Assembly: GCA_934692905.1 (NCBI GenBank)
Contig: CAKUUM010000060.1
Location: 1 to 6,219, forward strand
Direction: 5' to 3'
DNA: 6,219 nt
Source: an uncultured Bacteroidales bacterium
Lineage (GTDB): Bacteria; Bacteroidota; Bacteroidia; Bacteroidales; Paludibacteraceae
The notes beneath the pieces are model-generated. The model had not been told where the DNA came from. It saw only the letters and a list, made by a program, of their open reading frames with translations, and searched no databases. The position numbers and the translations under genes were made by a program. Below are positions 5,716 through 6,219 of this stretch, in pieces (the first letter of the stretch is position 1; each line of letters starts with the position of its first letter).

Positions 5716-6219
5716 TTAGTGTACCTCTTCGCCGGTGAAGGTGTAGGTCTTGCCGCCACTAATGATGAGGAATTGTCCGTTGCGGAATACTTTGCGCGGA
5801 GTTGCCTCTGTAGCAGGTATATCGTTGATACCGGTTCCTGTTGCCTCCTTGAACAGGGTAGATATCACGACGTCGTTTGCGGGCATGACGAATGTATATA
5901 TTCCTTCTTCCACAGGAACCACCGTCAATGCCGTTGTGCCGTTCATCACATGGATTGCGTCCAACTCGTAGCCCTCGTTGGGCGTAATGGTCAGCGTTAC
6001 TGTTTCGCCGATGTGTGCCGTCTGTTTGTCAGCGGTTACGGTGCCGCTTACCGGAGGCACAATGACAATGTCGTAGTATATCGCCTTGAAGGTGGCAGAG
6101 ATTTCCACGTTGCCGGCGGGCATGACAAAGGTGTATTTGCCATCGGTGGTTATTTCTACAGCCACTTGGGTTGTGCCATTCATTACAGTCAGTTGGTCGA
6201 ACTCATAACCCTCGTTGGG
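5716..6219 (-). CDS. Secreted repeat protein with InlB-like repeats and Bacteroidales C-terminal tail, partial
   Basis: The frame is open from the right edge (6219) to the TAA at 5718-5716, giving 167 visible residues. The ATG at 6183 is inside a repeat and is not the start, so the gene continues beyond the window. Residues 1-79 are one repeat (NEGYE...VMNGTT...YTFVMPAGNVEISATF...) and 80-125 the front part of a second, similar to divergent InlB B-repeats. Residues 129-167 form the tail with RNGQFLIISGGKTY. This tail aligns without gaps over 39 residues with that of the first gene, with 19 identities by eye. It probably encodes an exported surface or adhesin-like protein. No enzyme domain is visible in this part. 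Its promoter lies outside the window. Confidence 0.85.
   Translation of the reverse strand, partial: PNEGYEFDQLTVMNGTTQVAVEITTDGKYTFVMPAGNVEISATFKAIYYDIVIVPPVSGTVTADKQTAHIGETVTLTITPNEGYELDAIHVMNGTTALTVVPVEEGIYTFVMPANDVVISTLFKEATGTGINDIPATEATPRKVFRNGQFLIISGGKTYTFTGEEVH
5845..6219 (-). repeat. 237-bp coding repeat (79-residue unit), one full and one partial copy
   Basis: The unit beginning PNEGYE recurs exactly 79 residues later: a full unit at 6219-5983 and a partial one at 5982-5845. The 11-mer CCCTCGTTGGG is identical at 5972-5982 and 6209-6219, and the second copy is the last 11 bases of the window. Shared landmarks are NEGYE, VMNGTT and YTFVMPA. More units are likely beyond the edge. Confidence 0.8.

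Overview
The window looks like a piece of a Bacteroidales chromosome, probably a gut or oral Prevotella-like lineage; genus is not resolvable from the sequence. Three things point there. Two secreted-protein genes end in the RNGQ-x-LI-xx-GKTY C-terminal tail typical of Bacteroidales surface and secreted proteins. Two sites match the Bacteroidetes promoter (TTG/TTTG, 20-nt spacer, TAnnTTTG). The genes otherwise resemble standard Bacteroidales families. There are no rRNA or tRNA genes, no CRISPR array, no transposase and no phage genes.

Layout. Positions 13-918 (+) hold the 3' part of a secreted, beta-rich protein gene with an InlB-like repeat and the C-terminal tail. It is followed by an intrinsic terminator at 954-988. 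Positions 919-1674 have no convincing gene. This is a repeat island holding short tandem arrays of period 7, 9, 11, 7, 12 and 13 nt, plus several perfect small hairpins. A promoter at 1675-1706 drives a CNNM/CorB-like membrane protein with a CBS pair (1756-2916, +). Convergent to it on the minus strand is an apparent two-gene operon with its own promoter (5601-5631). Its first gene encodes a 574-residue EF-hand membrane protein (3850-5574). A patatin-like lipase of the RssA type follows after 21 nt (2944-3828). Upstream of that operon, also on the minus strand, is the 3' end of a second secreted repeat protein (5716-6219), which runs off the right edge.

How the genes relate. The CNNM protein is probably an inner-membrane divalent-cation (Mg2+) transporter. 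The EF-hand protein has a canonical Ca2+-type loop, a CxxC...CxC cysteine set and three C-terminal membrane segments, and sits directly upstream of a serine lipase. A membrane or ion-linked role for the pair is inference only. Both window edges lie in genes of the same secreted-protein type, and the right edge stops exactly at a 237-bp internal repeat, so this may be a contig broken by repeats.

The most unusual content is the repeat island, and the fact that one of its heptamer families (CAATGCN) also occurs in frame inside the EF-hand gene. I found no convincing new defence, mobile or biosynthetic system. The least characterised protein is the 574-residue EF-hand membrane protein.
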